This document shows, piece after piece, positions 32,887 through 44,360 of a stretch of DNA of 64,000 nucleotides. Origin of the DNA: Ochotona curzoniae (lineage: Eukaryota > Chordata > Mammalia > Lagomorpha > Ochotonidae); assembly GCF_017591425.1 (NCBI RefSeq), contig NW_024465751.1, positions 6,200,001 to 6,264,000 on the forward strand, written 5' to 3'. Both the position numbers and the translations under genes were made by a program. Under the pieces are notes generated by a model that did not search any database, was not told the DNA's origin, and saw nothing but the letters and a program-made list of their open reading frames with translations. Each line of letters begins with the position of its first letter. Positions within the stretch are counted from its first letter, which is position 1.

Positions 32887-35536
32887 GAAGTGATCAGATG
32901 TGGAAGAAGTAATGACATTTAGATGAACAGAGCAGCAAAACAGAGTTATGTAGGGAGTTTTACTTTCAATCAATTCTTAATGATTGACAAAGCAAGAATT
33001 TATGACCATAAAGGGAATATATGGACCATATAGACATGTACAGACAGGCACTCCGTGCTCACTAAATGGGAGTAGAGGATTTGCTGTGCTAAACCCTGAA
33101 GTTATCCCTATATTTGAACTACTGTCCTGTACCTAGTAGACAGTCAATAAGTGATTGACAAACTGTCAAATGGATTAATGGAGAAGGAGCAGAGCTGAAC
33201 GCTGATTTTTTAATAGAAGGTGCTAATTTCAATCTCACTGAGAGCAAAGCAAAATAATTTAATCATTAATGGATTTCAGGTGTGAATACTGAATTAGATT
33301 TGATCTTAGCCACATGGATAATACTCTATTCACATCTTAAGTGCTAAATGTCAGCATGCATTTATAAGACTCTGGGTTGACCTTAATGGCCAGAGTAGCT
33401 GAATAAGGCTGTGGGTGACTAAGTTTAGCTCTGCCCAGCACTAGGTTAACAGGAATACTAACCATATACTGGACCCTTAGTGTCAGTCTATGTTTCCTTG
33501 GTCCAGAATATGTGTAGAATCAGGAAAAACCCAGGTATTAACATTGTTCATTAAGCAAGCAAACATTTGTAGAGCACGGCTGAGCTAGCTGCTGTAGTAG
33601 ATGCTTTAATTTCCTGACTCTGCCCTTACCACCTGCTTTAGGAAGCTTCTGTGAGTCTCCTGTCTTTCTCAATGGACCTAATTCCACCATCTCTGTACTG
33701 AATGCATTTTGTAATTCTGCTTTTCCCCCCTGCATTCACTCTTGAACACTTATCCAGAGTAGGTCCTCCATGTTGTTTGGATTCTTCAGAGGCAAAGTGA
33801 GGGCTCTGGAGCCCTAACTCAGCTGAAGACTTGTAACCTTGCAGGGAACCCAGTCACGAGAATCAGGATCTTTTAGGGTCTTGTGCCCTGGGGAATATGA
33901 AACTTGGGGAAGAGAACAATGGAGTTTGACAAAACGATGGCTGGTGCAAAGGGCCACAGAAGAGAAGACATTCAAGCTGAACCTACAAGGTGATAAGGAT
34001 TCTACTCTGAAAGCAAGATTCTGTGAATGAAAAGGAAGTTTTTGAAGGATCATTAGCATTCATCGGACTCTTGCTTCATTATCCCCTAAGTCTAGGGCAT
34101 ATATTTGTATGATTATCTTCAAAGCCATTGGTCTAAAGTTGACATGATTTCTTAATTCCTTATGATTGCTAGTGATTCATTTTACAGATGGGAATTCTGG
34201 GGCACAGGGAAGGAAAATACATTTTGCAGGCAACTTGGCTTAAAGTGCTGATTTTGTGTGCTTGCAGTACATGTAGCTGCCCCATTACCCTGTCTTCTGT
34301 TGGTTCTAGAGTTTTCTGGATAACAGATTTTCTTTGGGATGGTATTCAGATGGTCCAGAGATGCTTCTTGGTGTACTGTTGTTGTGAAAGAATATACAAC
34401 TGGGCCCATGCTTGCCAAGATACATCTGAGCAGCAAAGGAGGATCTATTCTCCTTTAAAAATAAATATAGATCTCTGCGTCTCTCTCCTCTCTTTCAAGT
34501 TTATATTAAAAGTAGATAATCCTAGGCTGAGGGACACCAGGACTGTACTGTATTTTCTATTGAAATGAGCTGTAGCCTAAGGGAATGAAGATGCTGAAGA
34601 CAACTGTCACCAGAGAAATTGTGTTTTCTAGCTAGATGTTAATTGGGGATGACTGAACTTTCTTCAAGTCTACTTCTGTGTTTAACCCACACACATGCAT
34701 ACACATACTCACCTGCATTAGGGTTTATTTCAAAGAGAAAAGTTACGCTTTCTCACTTTTATTCAGGTGCTGTATTATCCAATGTGGCATAAGCAAGATT
34801 CTTGGAGTCTTTTCAGACCTCAAAGAATCATTTTTGATTCCATCCTCTGTTGTCCATGTCTAGTCCTCCCCTTGGATGACAGGGCAATGAGGGAAAGTTG
34901 GTCATCACTGATCTCTTCCTATTGGAATTCCTTCTGTAGACATTTCCCAACTTTTAAACAAGTCAACATTTGCCGTATCACGATGAGGACTACTTGGTAT
35001 TACCAATGTGCAGATGGGATGACAAAAACTTGGAGGAGTTAATGCCCTTGTCCAAGGGCACTTGGCCACAAAGGGGTAAATGAGGCATGTGTATGAAATG
35101 TGCATATTACTTCATTTAAGGTTAATTTATATGAACAATGCCCCCTTTCTCTTTCCATGCTTTTGTTCCATGGGATGCTTCTTCTTCTCTCTTTCTTTAT
35201 TTGAAGTGCCACCGTCCATCACCGATGGCTTTGATGGCTTCGACCACTTTTGCTCACATTCAGTGGTGACAAAGTGCATTTTCTCATGGATGATGGCAGG
35301 AACTTCTGTTTCATGGAACTGTAACAAATATCCCTGTGACACATATTGGCTCAGGTGCTCACCAGCTACAGCTGTAAATGGGGACATAACGATGGTCCCG
35401 CTGGGGAGTAACGTTTCTGTTCAAAATAGGAATAGCAGAATATCTGATTTGGGGTGTTTGGATGATACCCTCTGTGGGAATCAATTTTGGGAATAAGAAG
35501 TAGAGACTCTTTAATTTGTGGAGTAGCACTATTAAT
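32887..35536. other. Unique intergenic DNA
   Basis: About 2.6 kb without a named repeat, apart from weak L2/MIR texture near 33100-33180 and 33560-33780. Open frames here include the longest of the window (35080-35496, 138 codons) and a 126-codon frame (34188-34568). Neither shows a recognisable domain or a sensible gene context. Confidence 0.45.
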
Positions 35537-35562
35537 TTATTGAGGCTTTATAGCCTCAATAA
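35537..35562. repeat. Perfect hairpin, 11-bp arms and 4-nt loop
   Basis: TTATTGAGGCT (35537-35547), loop TTAT, AGCCTCAATAA (35552-35562). Exact reverse complements. Looks like a short cruciform-forming palindrome in unique DNA. No T-run follows, so it does not resemble a bacterial-type terminator in function. Confidence 0.9.
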
Positions 35563-35820
35563 TTTAACTAGTCTAATGTGAATAAATGAAACTCACTTTA
35601 TGGACATTCTAGATTTTCCACATTAAAAAGCATTTCACAGCAGCTTATTCTAGTCTCATAGCACCAGTTTGATGTTATGTCTTATTATATTTATTTCATA
35701 TGATTTGGACAAAAGGCTTTGAGGGGTGAGGTCAGGAAACATGGTGATAAGAATAGCAGTGGAGTTAATACTCCTTTCTCGCATTGCTCTTTTCAGTAAT
35801 ATACTGACTTTAAAAAATCA
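35563..35820. other. Unique DNA
   Basis: No repeat recognised; ends in CTTTAAAAAATC, which may be the flank of the element that follows. Confidence 0.45.
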
Positions 35821-36140
35821 TTACTTCATGATATAATTCCATAGGCTCTGGGATTTCCATTACCCCCTCTCCAAATTTCCTCCCCACTACTGACTTCCCC
35901 CACATTATTACAACAGTATGGTCTTTCACAGTCCTAAGTCCATCATTCTGCTATGTAGGTGTATCTTGACATTGCAGGTATGAACAATGGTGGAGAGTCC
36001 AGCATCCTATTCAAGATATATCTAACAGTTTCATTGGGAATCCATCCTTGATTTGTAAGTAGAGATGCATATTGCATTGCATCTTCACATCTGGATATGA
36101 TAGTCTCTATTACACAGTTACTAAACAGTCCCTTAGATGA
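35821..36140 (-). mobile_element. L1 3' end of an older lagomorph subfamily
   Basis: The plus strand reads ATTACTTCATGATATAATTCCATAGGCTCTGGGATTTCC, homologous to the young L1 terminus at 16650-16700. Next comes a pyrimidine-rich segment, then GACATTGCAGGTATGAACAATGGTGGAGAGTCCAGCATC and GTAGAGATGCATATTGCATTGC. Those last phrases are shared with the L1 at 49165-49510. This shows a minus-strand L1 3' UTR. After about 36140 the shared L1 sequence stops and the GC-rich composite begins. Confidence 0.75.
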
Positions 36141-36720
36141 AAAGTCATAAAACAAAATCAACAACGGGTTCAAGTTAAACAATTTTTTAAATTTTAATTT
36201 TGATAATTAGGGAACAAAGGGTCAAGGGTTACAGGAAAATGGGTAAACCATTGTTTCCACATTTGTGTGTGTGTGTGTGTGTGTGTATCTGGAGTAAGGA
36301 GGGAGACAAACCTCCCACCCCATCCCAGGATCCCTGACATGGCGCATGCTCTGAGGGCACTGCTCAAGTGGTTTTGATAGTTCAACAGTTCTGAATTGCT
36401 GCTAATCTTGCCATTCCAACCATGATGAAATCTAGAGTCCACTGACTGACATAGTCTACCTTAGGGTCATCTGTTGTGGTACCAGGAGTCCTTGGCAGAA
36501 AGACTGCCATCCAGTTGACTGCCATTTCTGCCATGTGCGCTTTGATATACTGTCTACTTGTTCCATCTGAGCCTCCGAGGCTCAGCTCCAACACATGCAC
36601 TCCATGGTCAGATCATGGAACCTGGAGTTCTCTTCATAATTGGGATTCTACATCAGCAGTACAGTTGGAGGGATCCCCAAAGAAACCTCATCTGAGGTGA
36701 CCCCAGACTTGATTGTTGTG
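36141..36720 (-). repeat. Spacer between L1-type end and tandem array, with (TG)n
   Basis: Holds a (TG)n run at 36263-36287 and otherwise single-copy-looking sequence (GGAGGGAGACAAACCTCCCAC, TCTGAGCCTCCGAGGCTCAG). The last two phrases are small inverted repeats. It lacks ORF2 coding sequence, which an ordinary L1 would show here. Possibly part of the same repeat as the array. Confidence 0.5.
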
Positions 36721-36769
36721 TGTGAATCTTGTGTGTACAGGGTCTGGCATAGTCCATTGCCCCAATCAG

Positions 36770-38917
36770 CTTATGCACATGCCGGTGGTTGCAATTGCTG
36801 GGTCAGTTTTGTTTCTAGCCCTGTCTTCTACACGAACCAATGGGTGTTGCAGTCCAGCCCGATCCTGCCCACTTCACACTCGGCCCTCACACAAACCAGT
36901 GGGAGCTGCAGCCTAGTCAGGGCGACTCCCCATAACCCCCACCAGGCCTGCACCCTACCCTGGTTCCCATGCTTGCTAGTATGTACAGCAGACTTGTTCA
37001 GTCTGTCCCATATCCCATTTAGCTCCCGTACATGTCAGTAGGCATTGAAGCCTAGTTCAACCCAACCAGCTTCACTATCCAGACCACACACATGCTGGTG
37101 GGTACCATTCTCTGTCTAGCCACCCCTGCCTAGTCCTGGTTTTCATGCTCTCCATTGGGAGTGGTAACCCATGAGGGAGATGCCCACTATTTCCCTACTG
37201 GGTCACTTCCACTCTTGGATCATGCACTCTCCAGGTGGTTCTGCAGTTTAACTTGACAGAATTAGCTCCCAGTACCAGCCACTGCCAGCTGATGCTATGG
37301 CAAAGCCTAACTAACCCTCACCCACTCTGATTTTTTGCTTGTACAGGGAGGAACAGTCAGCCCAGCCTGGTTTTTCCCTGATCCAGCTCACATGAGACCC
37401 ACAGGTGTTGTAGCCCTGTCTGGTTTGGTCTGCCCCACCCCAACTCACGCTCTCTGGTGGGAGTGGTAGTCAGGCAGTGGAGCCCTCCACATTCCCCCTA
37501 CTGGCTTTGCCCCCTGCCGTGTTGGTTCTCACTTGTGCTGTTTGGGTGCTGCGGCCCAGTCTGGCATGGCCCACCTTGCCTTGGCATTTGTCAGTGGGCG
37601 TTGTAGCTTGGCACAGCCCACCCCAATTCTAGCTCCTGCTGGTGGGATTACAGCCTAGGTCAGTCCAGCCAGCTTCCTGTCCCAGCTGTAATGTGTACTG
37701 GTATGTGTTGCAACCGAGCCTGGCATGACCCACAGTCTGTTCTGGTGCTCAGATTTGCCAGCAGGTGATGAGAACTGGTTCAGCTTGGTCTGCCCCCAAC
37801 CTACGCCAAATGTATGCCAGTGGGTGCATTTCCCTGGCCTGGTCTGGGCTACTCCTTATCGTGGTTCTTGTGCTCACCTGCAGGGACTGTGTCCCGACAA
37901 AGGAGTTTCCCAAGCTCCTCCCTATGCCAGATTTTGCACATACCGGTGGGTTCAAGGGCCAGCCCTACTTAGTCCACCTCCTGTCCTGGCAGGAATGGTG
38001 GCCTTCCTGACTGGCCTTCAACCCATTCTGGTTCTTATTGTTGAATGGTTCAGCCCTGCCAAGGCTCATCCATAACCAGGCACAGCTCACACATGGCTCA
38101 GTAGGGGCGGAGACTTAGCCTAGTCTGTCTTACAACTACCTTGGTCCTTCAGAGCACCAGATGGTGCTGGAGCCTAGCCCAGCTCAGTGCCCCAGCAATA
38201 CTTCACACTTGTGCCAAGGGACACTGCAGCCATATCCAGACCAGAATGCACCCCCACTCCAGCCCCTGCACTCACCATCTGGAACCCCAATCCAGCTAGG
38301 GGGTCCTTTTAGCTCCTCCTCTAGGCCTGTTCTCAGCCATACCTTGTGCATGTGCCAGTTGTTGCTCTGACCCACCTTGGCATAGCCCCTCACCTGTCTT
38401 GGCCTTTGCCTTTGATGCTGTGGCCTGGTACTCCTGGCTCATGCAAACCAGCCAGTATAAGAGCCTAGCTCGGCATGACCTGCACTCCAGCCTGATTTCT
38501 GTTCTTGTTTGTGAGCTAAGGTTTGCTCCAGCTTGCCCAGTCCACCCCCTTCCATAACTAACCCACACATTAGCCAGCCATTGGAGCTACTTTGCCCAGC
38601 TTGCCCAACACCCAGGCCTGGACCATGTGATCATCAGTGAGAGTTGTACCCACTAGGGGAATTTCCCAAGTTCCCCCAGTTGGCCCAGATCTCATATTTG
38701 CCAGTGGATATTAGGCAAGTGCCTGGCATAATCTGCCCTTTCATTTTGGCCTTATATGAGCTGGTAAAAGTTGCAGCCCAGCCCACCCCACCCTCTGTTT
38801 TAGGATGCACATTAGGTTGCTGCTGCCTTGACCTGCAGACTGTTGTCAGTTCCTTTTCCTGTGAATGATGGTAAGTTCCACGGTCACACCTAGCTTAGCC
38901 CATCACCACACCAACTG
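36770..38917 (-). repeat. GC-rich degenerate tandem array, unit about 60 bp, first part
   Basis: A phrase of the form CCAGTGGGTG(C/T)TGCAGCCCAGCCTGG recurs. It is seen near 36840, 36899, 37038, 37098, 37403, 37540, 37593, 37641, 37702, 37762, 37820 and 37880, typically 55-61 bp apart, with some 76-82 bp steps. Between recurrences lie CCCACCC/CCTGTCCTGG-like and GCTCACA-like phrases. The units are strongly diverged. Composition is GC-rich against AT-rich surroundings, with few CpGs. The strand is assigned only because the adjoining L1-type 3' end is on the minus strand. Open frames within it follow the repeat and have no known domain. Confidence 0.8.
38907..38916. repeat. Left target-site duplication of C SINE
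   Basis: CACACCAACT, matching CACCCCAACT at 39241-39250 in 9 of 10 positions. Confidence 0.7.
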
Positions 38918-39240
38918 TTTTTTTTTTAATATTTATTTTATTTTTATAGCAAAGTCAGATAAACAGAGATGAGGAGAGGCAGAGAGGAATATCTTCCTTC
39001 CAATGATTCACTCCCCAAGTGACCGCAATGGCCAGTGCTGCACCAATCCGAAGCCAGGAGCCAGGAACTTCCTCCAGGTCTCCCACGTGGGTACAGAGAC
39101 CCAAGGCTTTGGGCTGTCCTTGACTGCTTTCCCCAGCCACAAGCAGGGAGCTAGGAGGGAAGTGGAGCTGCCGAGATTAATACCAGCACCCATATAGTTC
39201 AAGGTGAGGACTTAAGCCACTAGGCCATTGTGCTTAGCTT
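38918..39240 (-). repeat. C SINE, full length, inserted in the tandem array
   Basis: T-run at 38918-38928, AATATTTATTTTATTTTTATAG, CACTCCCCAAGTGACCGC, CCAGGAGCCAGGAACTTCCTCC, GTGGGTACAGAGACCCAAGG, CCACAAGCAGGGAGCTAGG and the head CACTAGGCCATTGTGCTTAGC. Bounded by an approximate 10-bp duplication. Close to consensus, so younger than the array it interrupts. Confidence 0.95.
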
Positions 39241-39885
39241 CACCCCAACTCTTGAGCTAAGTAGTGCGACTTGTGTTTCCATAGGCCCACACATCCCCAA
39301 CAGATTCTACACCCCAAACCTGGTTAGTGTCATGACCCTGCCTAATGTGACCTGCCCTGTGTTCCAACATTCAGTCAGACACTGGCACCTAGTGCTGCCA
39401 GCTAGGCTCCCAGCCATAGCTTTGTGTGGACTGGCATGTGGCAGTCAGCAATGCTCAACACTAACAGTGCATCTCAGGACTTCCATGTAGGCTGGAGAAT
39501 CAGTCTGGCCCAAATAGATGTTATGGACTTTCCCCTCCAAACCACCAGGTCTCAGTTCCCACATTTGCCAGCAAGTTCCATGACCCCATCGCTGGGAGTC
39601 ACACAGGATTCATCCCTCACCTACACTCACATTAGCCTTCCATGGGTGTTCCCAAGCAGCAATTACATACACTAGAGCCCCAGAGCTCACTGCCAGGAGG
39701 TCAGCAGGCAGAGCCTGGTGCCCAGTAGGGTCACTGGCCACCCAAATGCTATGACTCGCTCACCACGTGGTGGCAGCGACCATGTCCTGATTCCCCAGCA
39801 TTGGGTCCGACCTGGCTTGGGCAGCCCCCACCCCCACAGCTGCCACACTGCAGAGGGCTCCTTTCGCCCCAATGGCCAAACATTG
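39241..39885 (-). repeat. GC-rich degenerate tandem array, second part
   Basis: Continues the array after the SINE (AGTGCATCTCAGGACTTCC, TTTGCCAGCAAGTTCCATGACCCC, GCCCAGTAGGGTCACTGGCC). It ends in the relatively unique GC-rich edge CCCACCCCCACAGCTGCCACACTGC before ordinary AT-rich sequence resumes near 39886 (AATTTAAAAATTG). Confidence 0.7.
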
Positions 39886-40054
39886 TAATTTAAAAATTGT
39901 ATAATACCATGGGGTTAAACAACATGAATGATCAATAACACACTGACTTTTACGTTAATACTGGAATTGTGCACTCAGTATACAGACAATAGCATTGTCA
40001 GGTTAGAAAACAATCCAAGCGGAAAGAAGTTTGCTCCTTCTCGTCTAATGACTG
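39886..40054. other. Unique DNA
   Basis: Nothing recognised; begins with an AT-rich flank. Confidence 0.5.
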
Positions 40055-40238
40055 CTCACAGTTTTAAAGCCAGCACCATGTACTGCTTTGTAACAGGACA
40101 GACTGTCTGTATGACTGAGGGCAAAGTATTGGATCATTTGGAACTGGGTTTCCTGTCTTTGTAAACTGAACACACTCATACCATTATCACCTACATGCTA
40201 CAATGAACAGGTGAAATATTAGAATAAAGAGCTTATCT
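40055..40238 (+). repeat. MIR
   Basis: GCACCATGTACTGCTTTGTAAC, TATGACTGAGGGCAAAG and GTTTCCTGTCTTTGTAAACTGAACACACTCATACC are the plus-strand MIR core in order. Confidence 0.75.
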
Positions 40239-40789
40239 ATGTTTGGAATATTGTAGATATACATTGATGTTGAAATTCAGGCTGGCTAACACTTTGGGGT
40301 TAAAACTGTTGGGGTTAAGGAGATTCCTGGGATTGGGGGTTTGTGATGTTAAAGGATGGAGAGTCTCAGTATGCTGCAAGTGCTTGGACACCTTGGGAGA
40401 GATCAGTAATTGTGATTTTAAGAACCATGTGGTTTAGAATGAAATGCTCCTATTCCTCAGCTAAAGGATTTGATGTAAAACAGAAAATGATAAGCCTAGA
40501 TTCTCAGTATTTCTCTGTGCTGCTGAACTAGCAAGCACAGAGCCCTCCCTGGAATTGAGTGTGGCTCATTAGATGAACATAGTCCTCCAGGAATGGGCTT
40601 GGGAGCCCAGAGGTCACGTGCAGATATGGAAGACTCCTGCATGGGGAGCTGAGTGGCAGTAAGGCAGTAAGCCTGGTGCCTTTGGCAAGTTCTTCTTCTT
40701 TATAGATTAAAAAGGGGAAACATGGAATAAACAATATATATTTTAATTCTTCACAGTTTATAGACACCTTTTAATATCACTCTCTCATA
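40239..40789. other. Unique DNA
   Basis: No repeat or gene recognised. Confidence 0.45.
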
Positions 40790-40985
40790 TGATCATCCCT
40801 ACAATCAAAGTGAAGATAATATCGTTATTATCCTGAACACTTACTTCCTCCAGTTTACATGTGTGACAAACAAGGCTCAAGAAGACAGAAGACCTTACTG
40901 ACAATGACACAGCCAGGAAGTAATAGTATTAAAACTGGAAGGTCTGACTGAAGAATCTTCTCTGTTTCTCAGGACACTCTCTGTC
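40790..40985 (-). repeat. MIR
   Basis: ATCATCCCTACAATCAAAGTGAAGATAATATCGTTATTATCC, GTGTGACAAACAAGGCTCAAGAAG and GACACAGCCAGGAAGTAATAG follow the reverse MIR core. Confidence 0.8.
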
Positions 40986-42509
40986 CAGCTGGCCCAAAGA
41001 ATCCTTCATCCTTCCCAATCTCATGACAGTGGAACACAGACACTTGGTTTTTAATCTGAGGAATAAGAGCCACAAAGTACAAGTCTTGAGTAATTTTTTT
41101 TTTCTGAACATCTTTTTGGAACAGACTTGGTGATATGCTCTGACCTTGGCACAGTAGGAACTTGGCACCGGTTCCTTCCTCTGTTCAAAGAAATAAACAT
41201 CTCTAACATCCGTGGAATAAGAAAGCAAAATCGTTTTATGGTCAATGACTACTGTGAGCAGAAGTTGGCAGAAAGGAAGTAGCCTCAGTACAGACTGTCT
41301 TGGACAACTGTTTGATTTAGCAGAAACCTAATTACTCACATATACACGGTGTAGTCCGTCTCCTGAAGCACATGCATGTGACTGTACACATATAGAAAGC
41401 CAATTATCATCCAAACAATCTTCTGAAAGGGATAGTTAATAGGTCCTAAAAATACCTCCATCAATAAAAGCGGAGCCTGGATTGTCCAGGGATGTGAGGA
41501 GTCAGCAGGAAATCTTGCCTATGAATTCTCAGTTGCAAAATAAACCTTTATTTCAGTACAACATGGTTTATAGCACCATAAAAGAGGAGGGAAGTCAATG
41601 GCTTGATCCAATATCAACAGGACCAAAAAACAACAACAAAAAACAAAAAACCAAAAAAAAACAAAACTTTACTGATTATCTGTTGTTTGAAGGGCAAGAG
41701 AACAACACTGACTGAAAAGTTTTAGAGGCATGCCTTCTGCTTTTGCCCAAGAAAACTGACATTACCACACTGAAGTTTATAATGCTTGATAACTTCCTTG
41801 ACGTGAATGAAAAACCCAGGAACCAAGACAAAATCTTTGCTAGATTATTTGGAGGTAACTTGCATATTCATTTTCTCTTACTATAATTGAATACTTTAAA
41901 GGAGAGTTCTTTTATAAGTAAAGAAATTTGGTCACCTTAGTGTTTTGGAGGTGGAAAGTCTAAACATTGTGATTCCAGATCTGTTTAGGGCCCCCTTTGC
42001 CATGCTGGATTGTCTATGGCATTGTGACCAGAGCATGTCAGGTGGTGGACAAACAGCAAGCATATAATAATGTTATTGAATTTCTCCTTTTCCTAATGCA
42101 TTCACCAGTATTCAACCATTAGAGCTCTATCCTGACCTTATTGAATCCTAATCATCTCCCGAGTCACTTATGAATAACATAATCATATTAAATTCCCTTC
42201 TTTTATGTCACAATAAGGACTTAACGTCAGGTTGAAGTTTAGATGGAAAAGGTGTATTCACACTGGAAGTTTGAATCACCAATTCTGCTGAATTATTGAA
42301 CTGTTCATAAACTTGTTCATTAACTGAATAAGAGCTTATTTGCGCAAATTTGTGATGCAGGCACCAGTTTAGTTGTGTTAGTCTGTTTAGGAAAATGAGA
42401 CAAGGCTTAGAAAATGATCTGTGTTGAGAAGAATGCAAACTGGATGTGTGAGAGCCATAAGTGTGTATCTCCATCACGCTCATTCCTCCTTGTTGTTTAT
42501 AGGGCCTCA
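40986..42509. other. Unique DNA with an A-rich low-complexity patch
   Basis: An (AAC/A)n-like patch lies at 41624-41668. No other repeat or gene recognised. Confidence 0.5.
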
Positions 42510-42850
42510 ACTCAAGATCTCACTACGACTTCCTGAATTAGCTTCCTGCCTTCAGATCTGTTTTCTCTGCTTCCCATGCAGGCAGAGTGATCTTTATGGT
42601 TGAAGCTATGTTGTCCTCATCATAGTCCATAGCAATAAGTATAAGTCCCCATGCAGGCCACACAATGTGGGCCCAATACTCCCCCTTCTTCACCACCTTC
42701 CCTGTCCAATGGTTTCCCTCTCCCTCCACTTCTGTCTCCACGACAATCCTTTAGTTTCTGAAATGCCTTTTCTCCTCTCTCCCTTCCAGGCTCAGGTGCC
42801 TCCTGTAAGGAAGCATTCCAGTTGTGTCCATAAAAGTTATTCATAAAAGA
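42510..42850 (+). repeat. L2 fragment
   Basis: TAGCTTCCTGCCTTCAGATC, GCAGGCAGAGTGATCTTTATGGTTGAAGC, CACTTCTGTCTCCACG and CTTTTCTCCTCTCTCCCTTCC correspond to the L2 ORF2 3' region (CAGCCAGAGTGATCTTTTTAAAA...). Confidence 0.75.
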
Positions 42851-44099
42851 ACTTAACATGTTCCAACAGAAATAGTTGTTTATTGAAACCATGGGCTGTG
42901 GTCAGGAACAGAACAACTGGCACTTCACTGTCAAATGGCTTTAAACTCATCTAAGGATATTTATCAATTCCTGAAGCTGCGGAAATGGCACTGTCATACA
43001 TATACTCAGTGCCTTCATTGGGAATTGTATCACCACCTAACAAAAACAAAATTCTTTAAGCTGATACGTAAACATTTGCACGTTTGTTGGTGAAAGGAAA
43101 CTCTACTGATGATCGTCTCAGGACAACAGGTGAAACAGACAGTTCACAGTGAATGAGGAATGCCAAGAACTGAATGTGTAAGAACTGAATGCAAAGAGTG
43201 TAGGATGCGTGACTCTTTCCCCAGATGTAAATCAGGGGCTTTTCCTGGGGTATAAGTAGTACAATAATAAGCATACATGCACCTGCAGTAGCTGTTGCAT
43301 GTATTGATGCAGTGGAATAAAAAACATGACAGTGCTACAACAGGAATGCATGTTTGAGAACATCTACAAAATGGGAGATAATTTTCTTTCTTCAAAAAAT
43401 CAGATGCTGTTAAAAATAAGGAAATCCTGTTGTGGGACATGTGTGGACCCTGAACTCTCATGGGGCTTTTACTATCATAACAAAGGTTATTTGCCAAATG
43501 GCTAGCCCCAACCAGCGAATGCCTTTACCATAAAGCAATATCACATGGCTCCTAGAGAAGCAAAATAAAGCCAACCATCTTGTGGGGTGGAGAGAAAAAG
43601 AGCAGACTCCAGCTTCCATTGCAGTGATAAGCATGGGGGACATTTTGGCATGAAATGGTGGAGGTTGATAGAATTTTCAAAATGCAGAAATTCCCCAATC
43701 TCTTCAGTGTTTTTCTGCCTGTGTGCAATGGCGGGGTTGAAACTCAAGACTCATCCTGCACTTTAGCTTTGTTTGCAGATGAATTTGTTTGTGTCAGCTG
43801 CCTTGCTATTGTTTTTGTGATTGTAACACTTATCGTATAGAATGATAGGCAAATACAAAAGAGAGAGTTAATATATCTTTGAATTTAAGCCAAATGCTCT
43901 AGAAAGACCCTGTAAAGACATTTTTCTAACAAAATTTATGTTGATTTGGGAGTGAGTCGGTGAGACAAATGTAAATGATTGGGAAAATTATTTATCGAAA
44001 TCTATACTCACAGTTAAAATCTGTACTCTAGCTGCTGTTTTTAATAATTATAGAGAAATATTAGGACTTTTGGATAATGCATAATGTTTATAAACACTT
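42851..44099. other. Unique DNA
   Basis: No repeat recognised. Several overlapping open frames of 61-117 codons (43144-43497 longest) show no recognisable motif. Confidence 0.45.
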
Positions 44100-44360
44100 T
44101 TTGGAGAGGTGGAGGTAAGGAGGTAAAAAGGGAGAGCTGGAGAGAAGAAGGGTGAAGTGAGAAAGAAGAGGGAAAAGAGGGAGAGAGAAGGGGAGGCAGA
44201 GGCAGAGGGTGAAGGAAAGAGAGGAAGAGAGAGACAGAGGGAGAAGAGTGAAAGAGGAAGAGTGAGAGGGAGAATGAGAGAGAAAAAGGGAGATAGAGAG
44301 GCAGAGTGTCAGAGAGAGAGAGGAAGAGGGTGAAGGAGAGAGGGAGAAAGAGATAGAGAG
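44100..44360. repeat. Long purine-rich (GA)n-like tract
   Basis: About 260 bases almost free of C (only a handful) with degenerate GAGAGA/GGAGAA/GAAAGAG units on the plus strand. It lies at the tail end of an older C SINE. The mirror-like purine strand creates artefactual serine/leucine-rich open frames on the minus strand (44041-44388). Confidence 0.93.

Noticed and set aside
35080..35496. Longest open frame of the window, 138 codons, plus strand
   Set aside because: No recognisable domain, no conserved pattern, no flanking splice or promoter logic. Cysteine and tryptophan-rich by composition and overlapped by an 86-codon frame on the other strand. Expected by chance in 64 kb.
36640..37041. 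133-codon open frame in the GC-rich array; also 37725-38075 (116 codons)
   Set aside because: These frames follow the low stop density of GC-rich repeat units; the amino acid sequence shows no domain and changes frame between units.
36770..38900. CRISPR-like array because of regular spacing
   Set aside because: Repeats are not conserved, spacers are not unique, and the host is a mammal.
36700..39885. CpG island / promoter
   Set aside because: The region is GC-rich but CpG is scarce and the composition is explained by the tandem units.
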